Shown here in pieces: positions 42,851 through 52,579 of a stretch of DNA of 64,000 nucleotides. Positions within the stretch are counted from its first letter, which is position 1. Each line of letters starts with the position of its first letter. The stretch spans positions 147,491,625 to 147,555,624 of the forward strand of contig CM043698.1 of the NCBI GenBank assembly GCA_023935145.1, in the 5' to 3' direction. Origin of the DNA: Bretschneidera sinensis (Eukaryota; Streptophyta; Magnoliopsida; Brassicales; Akaniaceae). The notes below the pieces were generated by a model. It searched no databases. It worked only from the letters and a program-made list of their open reading frames with translations, and had not been told where the DNA came from. Position numbers and translations under genes: made by a program.

Positions 42851-43129
42851 TTAGTAAACAGGCCCAACTAAGCGCTCTACCATCTGATCAATAAATGAGA
42901 ATGGAAAATGATCAGGCCTAGTGGCAACATTCAATTTACGGTAGTCTAGACACTTTCTCCATCTTAACTGCACTCGAGTTGGAACCAACTCGTCGTCTTT
43001 ATTTACTACCTTCAATTCAGCACATTTGGGCATGACTTTAATCAAGCTCACCCCCTTGCTATCAGAGATGGGATAAATGATCCCTGCCTCTAACAGCTTA
43101 ATATCTTTTGCCCTCACAACTTCTTGCAT
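42851..43129 (-). pseudogene. Athila-like RT N-terminal fragment
   Basis: Reads MQEVVRAKDIKLLEAGIIYP, then ISDSKGVSLIKVMPK, then RKLNVATRPDHFPFSFIDQM and VERLVG, the region just before the RT catalytic core of Ty3/gypsy elements. It stops at 42851 before any YxDD box. The preceding frame ends at 43114, so a shift separates the two pieces. Confidence 0.8.
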
Positions 43130-44430
43130 AGCAGGGTTGAGCCTTCTTTGTGGCTCCTCGATGGCTTGACATTTTCCTCCAACTGTATCGTGTGTATTAC
43201 CAAAGAGGGGTTGATTCCCTTGATATCCTCAATAGTCCAGCCTATAGCTTCCTTATGCTCTCTTAAGACGTCCAATAATTTCTCCTCTGGAGCATCACCC
43301 AAATCTAAAGCTATAATTATAGGCAAAGAATCTGCTGGACCTAGGAACTTATACTTAAGATTATCCGGTAAAGGCTTAAGTTCCTTCTTGGGGGGTTCAA
43401 GTATTGTGGTTTCCTCAATCTCACTGATCTTTTGAGGAGCAGACTCCAAAGTAGCATTTGCTTGCTCAAACAACTTATCTAAATCCAAATCGTCTTCAAA
43501 TTGAGCAAAGCATGCCTCCAAAATGTCCTCAGACTTTCCTTCTTTCTTGGGCACTTGTAGTCTCTCAGGGTAAGGCACTTTAGGTAAAAACAACTTAGAG
43601 AGATCATTAATAATAGGTGTGGCTGTAGATGACTCAGCATCTCTCTTCTCATTGTTGCCACTTTCTTGCCCTTGGTGCATAGCAGGGTTATCTTCCACTT
43701 GATTGTGCACTTGTCTCCCAGACCTCAATGGGACAATTGATTGCACTTGTTCCTGCCAATGCATAGAAGTTAATAAATTTCCCACCGCAAACTGTTCCTT
43801 TGGGTTAGGATCAATTTGACTGGGGAACGTTCCTTCATCTCCTTCACCCACGTAACTTGCGATTTGATCAATATGACTCTCTAGTGTGGCAATCGCTTGG
43901 GTGTTTTCTATTGTTGCACTCATCACTTCACTCATAGATTGGCTAGTCGTTTTCATGAAATCATTGAGAGCGTCCTCCAATGACTGTGAAACCGACGCTG
44001 ACGCTTGAATAGGAGCTTGGTAAGCGGGTGATGGTGCTGGATAAGCTGAGTGACCATAACTTGGAATTGGTGGAGGAAATTCGGGAGGGTATTGATTGTG
44101 AGCATGATAAGGGTCTCCTTCCTGATTCCTCAGTTGGTTCTGCGTCCATGAAACATTAGAGTGGTCCCACCACCCTGGATTGTATGTTTCAGAGTAAGAT
44201 CCATTTGATTGCCAACAACACTCATTGAAAGCATTCATTTGTTCCATGGGATACTCGGCAAAAGCCGGCATTGATGGACAATTTTGTGCTAAATGCATAG
44301 GACTAGCACAGATGGAACAGCTATCAACATTGAATGTGTTGGCAGCGTTGAGGGACGGGCCGATCATTTTAATGAAATCCTTGAGGGCGTCCTCTAAAGA
44401 CTGTGAAACCGGCGTTGGATTCATCCACAT
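43114..44430 (-). pseudogene. Athila-like gag / protease-region remnant (438 codons, internally deleted)
   Basis: A proline- and glutamine-rich Gag with one knuckle-like CSICASPMHLAQNCPS. The phrase SQSLEDALNDFMK occurs twice (also SQSLEDALKDFIK near the start), showing an internal duplication. Later segments include FLPKVPYPERLQ, LPDNLKYKFLGP and AIGWTIEDIKGINPSLVIHT, which are the pre-RT linker of Athila/Tat-type polyproteins. A recognisable aspartic protease DTG/DSG site is absent. The frame is open, but the rest of pol is lost. Confidence 0.8.
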
Positions 44431-44557
44431 TTTTTTAAAATTAAATTAAATTTTTTTTTAAAAAAAAAATTGATAACTAACTAGTAGAAAAATAAAATCA
44501 ATTCAGACAAAAAAATTTCACAAACCAAACAATTCCCCGATAATAGCGCCAAAAACT

Positions 44558-45938
44558 TGTTGTGAGTTTTAGATTTACTCGCAAGCGCACGAGTCGTTTG
44601 CAATATAGCGTTGTGCAAGTGCGAGGTCGAATCCATAGGGAATTGCGTTGTGAAAATATAAATTTATCTAAACTAATCTTATCTTAACCTAGTTCCGAAT
44701 TGTGAATGATATTGCAAAAGAAATATAAACTAAACTAAGTTGATTTAAAAACTAATAATTAAAAACACTCAGGTTTCCGAATCCACCCCACCAAAGTTAA
44801 GCATATATGTTCTAAAAATATAGCCTATCAAAACATTTCATGAATCCAACTATAAGACAAAAAACAAAGAATATCTCAACTAAACCAAAAACATCTCATG
44901 TATCCGCTCTTAACAAATCACAAAGGAAATCCAATTTAATCGCAAAGCATTCAATGTATCCATTAGATGAAACACAAGGAATATCCAACAGACAATTTAA
45001 ACTCAATCAATTATAAGATTAACTCAAATAATTGATAGAACATTTATACTAAAAATTGTCAGATTTGTACAAGCAAATCTGAACCACTACGCCAAACAAC
45101 GGCGGGGCTTCATCTTCAACCTTAGCTGAAGATTCTAGCCACTCATAATTATGAAACTACAATTCATAATAAAAGTGCTAAACATTAAACTAAAACAACT
45201 AAATAAAAAGAAATAAATAACTTTACATGGGAGAAATTCCACTCGCTGACGGGCGGCGCTTCCCCTCGTGGTAGCAACGACTTCGTGATCCACTAGAATG
45301 CTAGCGGATATCCACCGGTAAACACCAAAGTGGCTCAGGAATTGTACACTGAATGATGAAGTCAGATGGTGTTTATATAGGGGAAGATCACAAGTGCAAT
45401 ATGCTTCTAATCCGATGTGGGATACTGCAGATTCCAGTTTTTGCTCTTTGACCTTTGTCTACTAAAACTGCCATAACTTTCTCTAGAAAAATCATTTTAT
45501 CGATCCGTAAAATTCTCCAGAAAACAGAAATCTGGATCTTTCCAAGCATATATGGTTCATCTCATGGTTCTTCCTGAATCAATATAGTTAAATCCTCAAA
45601 AATGGCTGATCTGTCAAAATCATGCACAGCCTGACCTTTGTCTACTAAAACTGCCATAAATTTCTCTAGAAAATTCATTTTATTGATCCATGAAATTTCC
45701 CAGAAAATAGACATCCGGATCTTTCCAAGCATATATGGCTCATCTTCTGGTTCTTCCTAAATCAATACAGTTTAATCCTAAAAAATGGTTGATCTGCATG
45801 AGCAATTCTGGCAATTTAGTGAAACTTCTTTCTAAGCTTGTAAACCTACAAAACAATGAAAACAACTCAAAGTAACAAATTCCTAAGCTAACAAATGTAA
45901 ATTAAAGGGCCAAAATATGCAATATTTGGCACTCATCA
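44558..45938 (-). repeat. 5' LTR of the Athila-like element
   Basis: 1381 bp partner of 40213-41598. The primer-binding region follows immediately at about 44555-44535 on the minus strand. Confidence 0.9.
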
Positions 45939-45943
45939 ATTAG

Positions 45944-46280
45944 GATCAATTTTAAAAGCAAAGATTCTTTTAAAAAGGTAAATCTTATTAGGGAGAGTCT
46001 TGGTAAGAAACAACTCATTTAGTTTTTTCCATATGACAGCTGGATCTTTCGAGTCTCCGCACTCCTTTGTCACGCTATCTGACATGTGCAAGAAAATGGT
46101 GTTGTATGCTATCTTCTTCATCTCAATCCGCTGGAGCTCCGTGATACTTGCTGGAAAAACATCATCTTCTCCAATAGCCAAGTCCACCTTCTGTTGCATA
46201 AGAATAACCTTGATCTTCCGCTTCCAAAGGGCAAAGTCTCCCTTTCCATCAAACTTCTCAATAATGCAGTTTGAACCCAT
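45944..46280 (-). pseudogene. copia gag, N-terminal part
   Basis: Opens MGSNCIIEKFDGKGDFALWK, the usual start of copia Gag, then WKKLNELFLTKTLPNKIYLF. It is interrupted at the ATTAG target duplication by the Athila-like element; the C-terminal part is at 39737-40207 in the same reading phase. Confidence 0.85.
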
Positions 46281-46564
46281 CTTATGGAGAAAATCCTAGA
46301 TTTATGCAGCACCCACAATTGCTTTCCAACTTCTTCTAAATCTCAAGAACACGATCAGAGATTGATCTCAATACCGTTCTTGAATCACCCTCAAGAACAC
46401 GATCAGATCTTGATCTTTACTTCGTTCTTGAATCACCTAAGAAGTTGATCTTTGATTCTTGGAGTCTTGCTCCAATACTTTCTGTTCTTGCTCCGATACC
46501 CAGCTGTTCTTGGACCACAACTCTGATACCACTGTTGTGGTATCTCTTCTAGCTCTGATACCAC

Positions 46565-47434
46565 TGTTGGGAAATCACCTTGAGATGCCCAGGCGGTGAT
46601 CTTCCAAACACCCAAACTAGAGTGACTTGTAATGATCAGAAACAGAAACAGAAATCAAAGAAAAGAAAGAACACAACAATTGTTAACAAGGTTCGGTAAT
46701 AGCCTACGTCTTCGTGAGTTCCTCTGAACTCTCTACACTAAATCAATGGCTCTTTACAGATACAACAACACCTCTTCAAGAATCTCAAGTTCTTAAAGAA
46801 CAAAAGAAGAGAAAACAGAAAGTGATAAGGAACTATTACAAAGCGCTTCTCCCCAATCTATACTACTCTTTCTCTAAACAACCAGCCTCTCTTTGAGATA
46901 TATTCTAGTGCCTCTCCTGTGTTTTTGTGTCTTTGCACTCTCACACTTGCACTTGAATTCTCTTGTATGATGATCTTTTGTTTACAACTTGTCTTAAACT
47001 TCTTTTTAGATTGAAGCTAGGTGACCCTTTATATAGTGCACCACTTCTTGAGCCAATCTTTGAAGTCAATCTCTACCCTTAGATCTTGAGGACAAATGAC
47101 TCATGACTCTATATGAATATGAGTGAACCTGTGCATTTTAAACATGTCCCACGCACCACTAAAAAGGCTGAAACATGAGTGCATCAGTGTGCCTGGCGCC
47201 GCGGCCCAGAATAAGGCTGGTCGCGGCGCACACAGGGCTGAAATGCACCATTCTTCTTCAGTTGCTGGGTGCCGCAGCCAAGGGAGGTTGAGCGGTGGCA
47301 CGGCCTGGAGGTTGGACTTCTTGGTCTTTCTATGGGCCGCGACGCCCAAGGCTGGGCCGTGGTGCCCACCCTTGACTTGATGCTGTTGAACCTCCTTTCT
47401 TGCAACCATTTAATCCTTGGACAAAATACCAACA
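46565..47434 (-). repeat. 5' LTR of the copia element
   Basis: 870 bp, TG...CA. A second CTCTGATACCACTGTTG word at about 46521-46537 duplicates the primer-site junction just inside the element. Confidence 0.9.
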
Positions 47435-47454
47435 GATATCCTAACAAATATCAG

Positions 47455-47660
47455 ATGGTAGGTTAAGATATATAAATATCTTCCTAATTAGATTTGACTG
47501 CCTACTTATTTAGTTTTCTATTTAGATATAGTTTCCTACTTCTAGTATAATTATGTTTCCTAATTCTGATGGGTTTTATACCTGTAAACAATATATAAGT
47601 TTGTCTATTGTAATCCTACACACATTAATGTAATTTCTTTTCCATCTCTCTTACTTAAAC
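47455..47660 (+). repeat. copia-like LTR fragment
   Basis: GGTTAAGATATATAAATATC, then AGTTTTCTATTTAGATATAG, then TGATGGGTTTTATACCTG matches 35295-35460. It was already present beside the site into which TRIM copy 2 inserted. Confidence 0.6.
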
Positions 47661-47979
47661 AAAAAACGAATAAACAAAGCGAGTCTCAATAATAATATTT
47701 TTGTCATCTTATATCGAATGGTAATCTTATCAGTACCAATATTAGTGCACCATATAGTTTTGTGAAAATGTTCGAACTAGAGTGTGTAATTTTAGGTGCT
47801 AGAATGCTGCCCTACAAGCTCAATGATACTTAAGACTTTTGATTCTATTATCTCTGGTCTAATCAATCCATCTACTTGATTTATATATGTTTTCTTTCGA
47901 CAATATAATTATGTGGATGCATAAACCTGATGTTAATTAAAAAAATCAAACAAGATGTATCGAATTAAAGATTTTGTTG

Positions 47980-48560
47980 ACGTGGATAAAAATACATCAT
48001 TCAATAAAAGTCGGATACGTAGTAAACTTTAGGGTTAATTGGTAATTTTTCACCACAGACTTAGTCTCAAAGATATAAGAGACATTTGGCTTGCAACCAC
48101 AACATCACTCTCAAAGAGTAAAATGGTATTTTCACAGGTAAAATTCTTAACCCTATAAAAGGTCAATTATTCCAAATATCATATTATTTCACACTCTCTC
48201 CTAAGTATTCCATTCTCTTGATCTCTGCCTTCACTTCATCTTTAATCATCGGTTAACTTAAACATCAGAGAGTCCTATCTGGAGAATAAAACTTCAGTCG
48301 ATTTTTCTTTTTTAAATGATCCCGTGCTCTTCTGATGTGAATCCGACTTCAGTTTACAACCGAGCTTAAAAAGATTACCCTTGTCTTCATTTCTTTTTTT
48401 AGTAACCAATGAATCGGTTTAAACTTCAACCAATTTTGATGGACACGCCCTGAACTCTAAACCTCAAAGTGCATGACCTTTGTCTTCATTTCAGCATCAA
48501 CATTTGTAATCCAAATTTATTCTTGCCCAAACGACTTTTAATTGGACAAAGAATAATCAA
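47980..48560 (+). repeat. Probable LTR fragment
   Basis: Contains CCCTATAAAAGGTCAATTAT (TATA-like) near 48160, followed by CTTCACTTCATC, TAATCATCGGTTAACTTAAA and CATCAGAGAGTCC. This leader layout is seen in plant LTRs. No matching partner lies in the window. Confidence 0.4.
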
Positions 48561-49244
48561 CAGAACACTACTAATTGTTAATTGTCCAACACTTCATTTG
48601 CTTTAATTATTAATTGCTCAATTACAACACTTTATTTGCTTTATATTTGCTTACATAAAAAACTACACTTTATTTGCTTGAATAAGTATATATACCAGAC
48701 ATAATTAGTAGGACAAGAGAAATGTTTATAAATCCAATTCCTTTGCCATGCAAACCTTCAATTCGGGTTGTTAATTTTTTTTTTGACAAATTGAGGGTTT
48801 CGGTCAGACTTTGGAGGGTTATAAGAAATTTTCAAATATTATTTCCCTTTATATAAAACAAATTCCATACAGTGATTTAAGGTTTAACTTTCTTTTACCC
48901 TCCCTTATTTTAGCTGTAAAAACCCTATCAAAACGGTAGTCCCCAGATAGAATAGTCTGGTACATCAGTCGTAAACCTGGCTTATCAATCTCACGCTAGG
49001 CTATCAAAGTGGAGTCTATTGTCCTGACATAATTGGGTAGTTCTAGGCTTTGTTTGGTTTTCAGTTAAGAGCAGCTTATTTTAATTTAAATTGTAGTTTA
49101 ATGATTAAAATTATAACTTAAATTGAAATAAGTTGTACTTAATTGGAAACCAATGCCGCCATAGTTTACCCAATTTTTTTTTTAATAAATTATGGATTTG
49201 TGCCAAATCCATTTTACTCATGTGGCGTGAGTTGATAAGTTGAG

Positions 49245-49248
<4 letters not shown>

Positions 49249-49281
<33 letters not shown>
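49249..49281. repeat. (TA)n microsatellite
   Basis: About 33 bp of uninterrupted TA dinucleotides. Confidence 0.9.
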
Positions 49282-49285
<4 letters not shown>

Positions 49286-49376
49286 ATGATTTTTAAAATA
49301 AATTTGGATTTAAGTTTGGAGTATTTTAGAAAATCAAAAGAAAGGAGAAAAGAAAAGGAAATCGAGTCGTGACTCA

Positions 49377-49474
49377 TTCAGTCAATTGAATGATTGATTC
49401 GGTCGACTGAATGGAAGGCAGAAACTCTTTGTTACTTGTTCAATCGACTGAAAAAATGATCCAGTCAACTGAAT
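49377..49474. repeat. Cluster of four TTCAGTCGACTGAA-like palindromes
   Basis: TTCAGTCAATTGAA (49377), TTCGGTCGACTGAA (49398), TTCAATCGACTGAA (49439) and CCAGTCAACTGAAT (49461), spaced irregularly. The surroundings (repeated AAAAGATAC words, CT-rich 3' part) may be a retroelement LTR. Confidence 0.65.
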
Positions 49475-49961
49475 ATTCGAAAAATTTGAATTTTCTGAAC
49501 ATTAAATGACACTTGCTCATGAACATGAGTGTCTTTTGAAAAGATATACTTAGTTATATCAGTTTAATTCAAATTATTATTGAACCAAAATGTCTCTTAT
49601 GAAAAGATACTAATTAAACACTAGGTGTTTAACTGTCATAGCTTACAGGATTCATATTTTCTTTCTTATTATTCTTCTCATTCTCTCAAAAACTGATTTT
49701 CTTATGCTTCGAAATTCTGCAAATTTTCAAACATAAATGTTCTTCATCCATAAACTCATAGAAAGTGCTGTTGGTTGTTCTTTACGAGTGCAAAGTGTAG
49801 AACAACAACAGAGTTTCATTGTATCTTAAAGGAAATTCTTCAGAAACCTTCTTGCTCTGGTGATGGGCGAATTAAACCTTAAAGAAAACGACTTGGTTAT
49901 ACCTTGAAGCCTTCCATTCTTTCGTATATTTTGATAAACAACCCTCGTAAATTCTCCAACA

Positions 49962-49992
<31 letters not shown>

Positions 49993-52043
49993 CTCCCAAA
50001 CATAAGGCAAGTTCAAAATCCATCACAACTGCAAAGAATTTGATCCATTGGGCCTCATTTTTAAGGCCTTTTCAAGAATAAATAAGCCCATAGCTGCATG
50101 CATGCACCCAAAAATTAATTATTGACCTGTTACTAGAATTCTTGAAACAGGTTGCAAGGGTATATAACTGATGTCCAATGGCCTGTAATTTGTATGCATG
50201 TTTTCTGATAAAAAGTTCAAAAGTAAGGAAAGATAAAGGAAACCAGGATGGAAAACAACAAAAACATCACTAACACTAGTACAATTAAAGATATTATCAT
50301 TATGCATTAGCAACACTGGTGATTGTGCTAGACTGCTAGTGATAATTAATCATGGCAGCGAGTACAATATTAATTAAGAAATTGTTAGGGTTACTGGTCT
50401 GTCATCAACAAGCCAATAGGCTTAAATCTTAACCGTACACGTGTCAGCCAGTTAATTCTTGATTGCTGATGTTAAGTATTGTTATTGGGCATTCATAATG
50501 TTTTAATTTCAATTAAGCTGTTACATGCATGATCTTCAGTACTGTTCATTACTCTATACATATATACATATATATAAAATTAATTCTTTTGAGGGTCAAC
50601 TAGCTCATGCTCATCTAGAATACTGCATTATATGCCTACCCTTCCACCTTAAAAGAGTCAAAATCAAAGTATTAAATAGTAGTATGAGGGTACAAATTAA
50701 TTTATGAGTAGTCAAGCTTTAAATCGGTTAATTTTGTTTTCTGTGGCACCTAATGGACACCATTGATAGTTATTTCTTTGTATAGAATTGATTGGAAGCC
50801 ATCAAGCACTGTAGTCTTAACCTTGTGACCATGTAGAATTGGAATGAAATAAGATTAGCACTGAAAAATTGAAGATTTTAAGAGAAATTCTTTTTGGATC
50901 CGGAGTCTCAATTTAAAATATCTGAATAGGAGGCATAAGGCATTGTTTTATAGTAAGAATTTATTTATCTTTTCATGCCATTAGATATTGGTGCCTAATG
51001 TCTTCCGTCCATGTAACTCCCATTGTTCTGGTCTTGCTAAACTTTTTTCAGTTCGAACGATATTAAGCTTATGATTAAGTGCTTGCAATTTTGTGGGTAT
51101 ACAGAATATATTACTTTATGTATAATTAAAATAAATAGAATTTCCAAATGATAATTAATGGGTAATAGTCCTTTTTTCTATGTGAATATTTTTGGAAATT
51201 TTGTTTTTTTATACACTGTGTTGAAGAAATTTATTCAATCAAGTAGTTTATCCCCGCTAAGGTTAAAGGCTTGCACTATTTTTGTTCTTTTTTTCACTGC
51301 GTTGAAGCAATTTATTCAAAAGTCATTTAAACCTTGACCAAACTTTTCTTTTTAAGTGCTTAAATTATTATTTTCATCAATGTAAAGGCTCGGTACAGCC
51401 TTAGAGGAGATTATGTGAATTAATTAGATCTTATACCATACCCTATGCACATATTAACCTACACGTAGATGATCTTTATATATAGATTCCGAAATTATAT
51501 ATAACTAAACCTACCCTAAACTCAGGTTAATTTTACAGGCTATTTCTATAGTCACTAAAATTTTAAATATTTCATGGTGTCAATTGCGTGAGAAATTTTT
51601 GTTTGGCACATGTGATACATGACACAAGAGTTCATTTTATCATTGGATAGTATAAGAAGAAAAAAAAAGAGATATTTTCTTTTAATCCAACAAGATGAAC
51701 TTTTGTACCATGTATCTTTCGTGAATCTAAATTAGATAAGAATTTTTCAAATTACGCTAATCTACTCAATAATAATTGCTTTGATGATGGAAGCGTAATT
51801 ATATTTATATAGAAAAAAATAATTAAATAATTAATTAATGGTAATAGTGCCGTTAATAAAGGAAGAAAATAATGTGACCATAGAGAAGAAAAATCACTTT
51901 CATAGGTCCCATATCATGTCTCCTCGTTAGATTTATCATCTTCATTTTTTCTTTCCTTCTCCTCTCTTTCTCTCCAACAATAAAAGATTCCTCCCCTTTC
52001 TCTAGCTCCAAATTACTTATTGATTAATTAAGCTTTCAATTTC

Positions 52044-52133
52044 ATGAGGGAAAGATGTCAAGCAACAACAAAGGGAAAGATATCGCGGAAGGATCATCTT
52101 CAACTGATCACCATCAAAGCCCGCCTCCATTAA
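52044..52133 (+). promoter_or_regulatory. Upstream ORF overlapping the ALOG start codon
   Basis: An ATG 11 nt before the main start opens a 29-codon frame in another phase that ends inside the ALOG coding sequence. Its context (TTTCATGAGG) is weak, and the main ATG has A at -3, so leaky scanning would allow both. It could dampen translation. Confidence 0.4.
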
Positions 52134-52579
52134 GTCGATATGAATCACAAAAGAGAAGAGATTGGAATACTTTTGGTCAGTACTTGAGGAACCAAAGACC
52201 TCCTGTTGGTTTATCAACTTGCAACTCAAATCATGTGCTTGAATTTCTTAGATACCTCGATCAATTTGGGAAGACTAAAGTTCACTTTCAAGGGTGTGTT
52301 TTTTTCGGACAACCTGAGCCGCCAGGGCCTTGTACTTGTCCTCTTAAGCAAGCTTGGGGGAGCCTTGATGCGCTCATCGGTAGGTTAAGAGCTGCTTACG
52401 AGGAGAATGGTGGGTTGCCAGAGACTAACCCTTTTGCAAGTGGTGGTATTAGAATGTATTTAAGGGAAGTGAGGGATTCACAAGCTAAGGCAAGAGGGAT
52501 TCCTTATAAGAAGAAGAAGAAGAAGAAGAATCCAATTATGAAGGCGAACGACAATAACTCCAACTTCCCTATGCAGTAA
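52055..52579 (+). CDS. LSH10: ALOG-domain transcriptional regulator, LSH10-like
   Basis: ALOG (Arabidopsis LSH1 and Oryza G1) proteins are nuclear DNA-binding regulators of organ boundaries, light response and inflorescence growth. The single exon gives 174 residues, a usual size. The ALOG domain spans about residues 25-151: [18 protein letters not shown], then [14 protein letters not shown], then [20 protein letters not shown] and [19 protein letters not shown]. The zinc-ribbon insert is visible as H77, C81, C93 and C95. A run of seven lysines (152-158) is the nuclear localisation signal. The short N-terminus and the [10 protein letters not shown] tail place it with LSH10-type members rather than LSH3/4. 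The main start lies behind a CT-rich leader and an overlapping upstream ORF. No lesion seen; it is probably active. Confidence 0.95.
   Translation: MSSNNKGKDIAEGSSSTDHHQSPPPLSRYESQKRRDWNTFGQYLRNQRPPVGLSTCNSNHVLEFLRYLDQFGKTKVHFQGCVFFGQPEPPGPCTCPLKQAWGSLDALIGRLRAAYEENGGLPETNPFASGGIRMYLREVRDSQAKARGIPYKKKKKKKNPIMKANDNNSNFPMQ

Larger units (their letters stand above)
40213..45938 (-). mobile_element. Defective Ty3/gypsy element, Athila/Tat-like, nested in copia gag
   Basis: LTRs at 40213-41598 (1386 bp) and 44558-45938 (1381 bp). In element orientation they run TGATGAGTGCC...CTCACAACA. Target duplication ATTAG is present at 40208-40212 and 45939-45943. The 5' internal end reads TTTTTGGCGCTATTATCGGG, close to the Athila-type primer site. 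The 3' internal end is the polypurine tract AGTTTGGGGGTATT. The interior is only 2.96 kb: gag remnant, start of RT, and about 1.2 kb of non-coding DNA. The RT core, RNase H and integrase are missing. Confidence 0.88.
36684..47434 (-). mobile_element. Ty1/copia LTR retrotransposon (defective), nested in TRIM copy 2
   Basis: LTRs of 870 bp each at 36684-37553 and 46565-47434, both with TG...CA ends (TGTTGGGAAAT, then AAAATACCAACA). Target duplication GATAT flanks it at 36679-36683 and 47435-47439. The primer site on the minus strand is TGGTATCAGAGC (46563-46552), matching initiator Met-tRNA. Gene order gag, protease, integrase, RT is the copia order. Most of RT and RNase H is deleted, and gag is split by a Ty3/gypsy-type insert at 40213-45938. 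Confidence 0.93.
36161..47446 (-). mobile_element. TRIM retrotransposon, copy 2, split by a copia element
   Basis: The left terminal repeat starts at 36161 (TATTAAGG, mutated from TGTTAAGG). The right repeat starts at 36504 (TGTTAAGG) and is interrupted at 36683. It resumes after the copia element and ends TCCTAACA at 47446. The primer-binding site on the minus strand is TGGTATCAAAA (36501-36491), directly beside the right repeat. Target duplication AATAT is present at 36156-36160 and 47447-47451. About 200 bp of non-coding DNA lies between the repeats. Only about 550 bp of this span is TRIM; the remainder is the nested insert. Confidence 0.8.
48561..52043. other. AT-rich intergenic DNA upstream of the ALOG gene
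   Basis: No gene recognised. It holds a TA run (49249-49281), a cluster of CAGTCGACTG-like palindromes (49377-49474), and a second TA run near 49963-49985. CT-rich sequence at about 51950-52010 (CTCTCTTTCTCTCC) is a probable leader of the ALOG gene. Confidence 0.55.
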
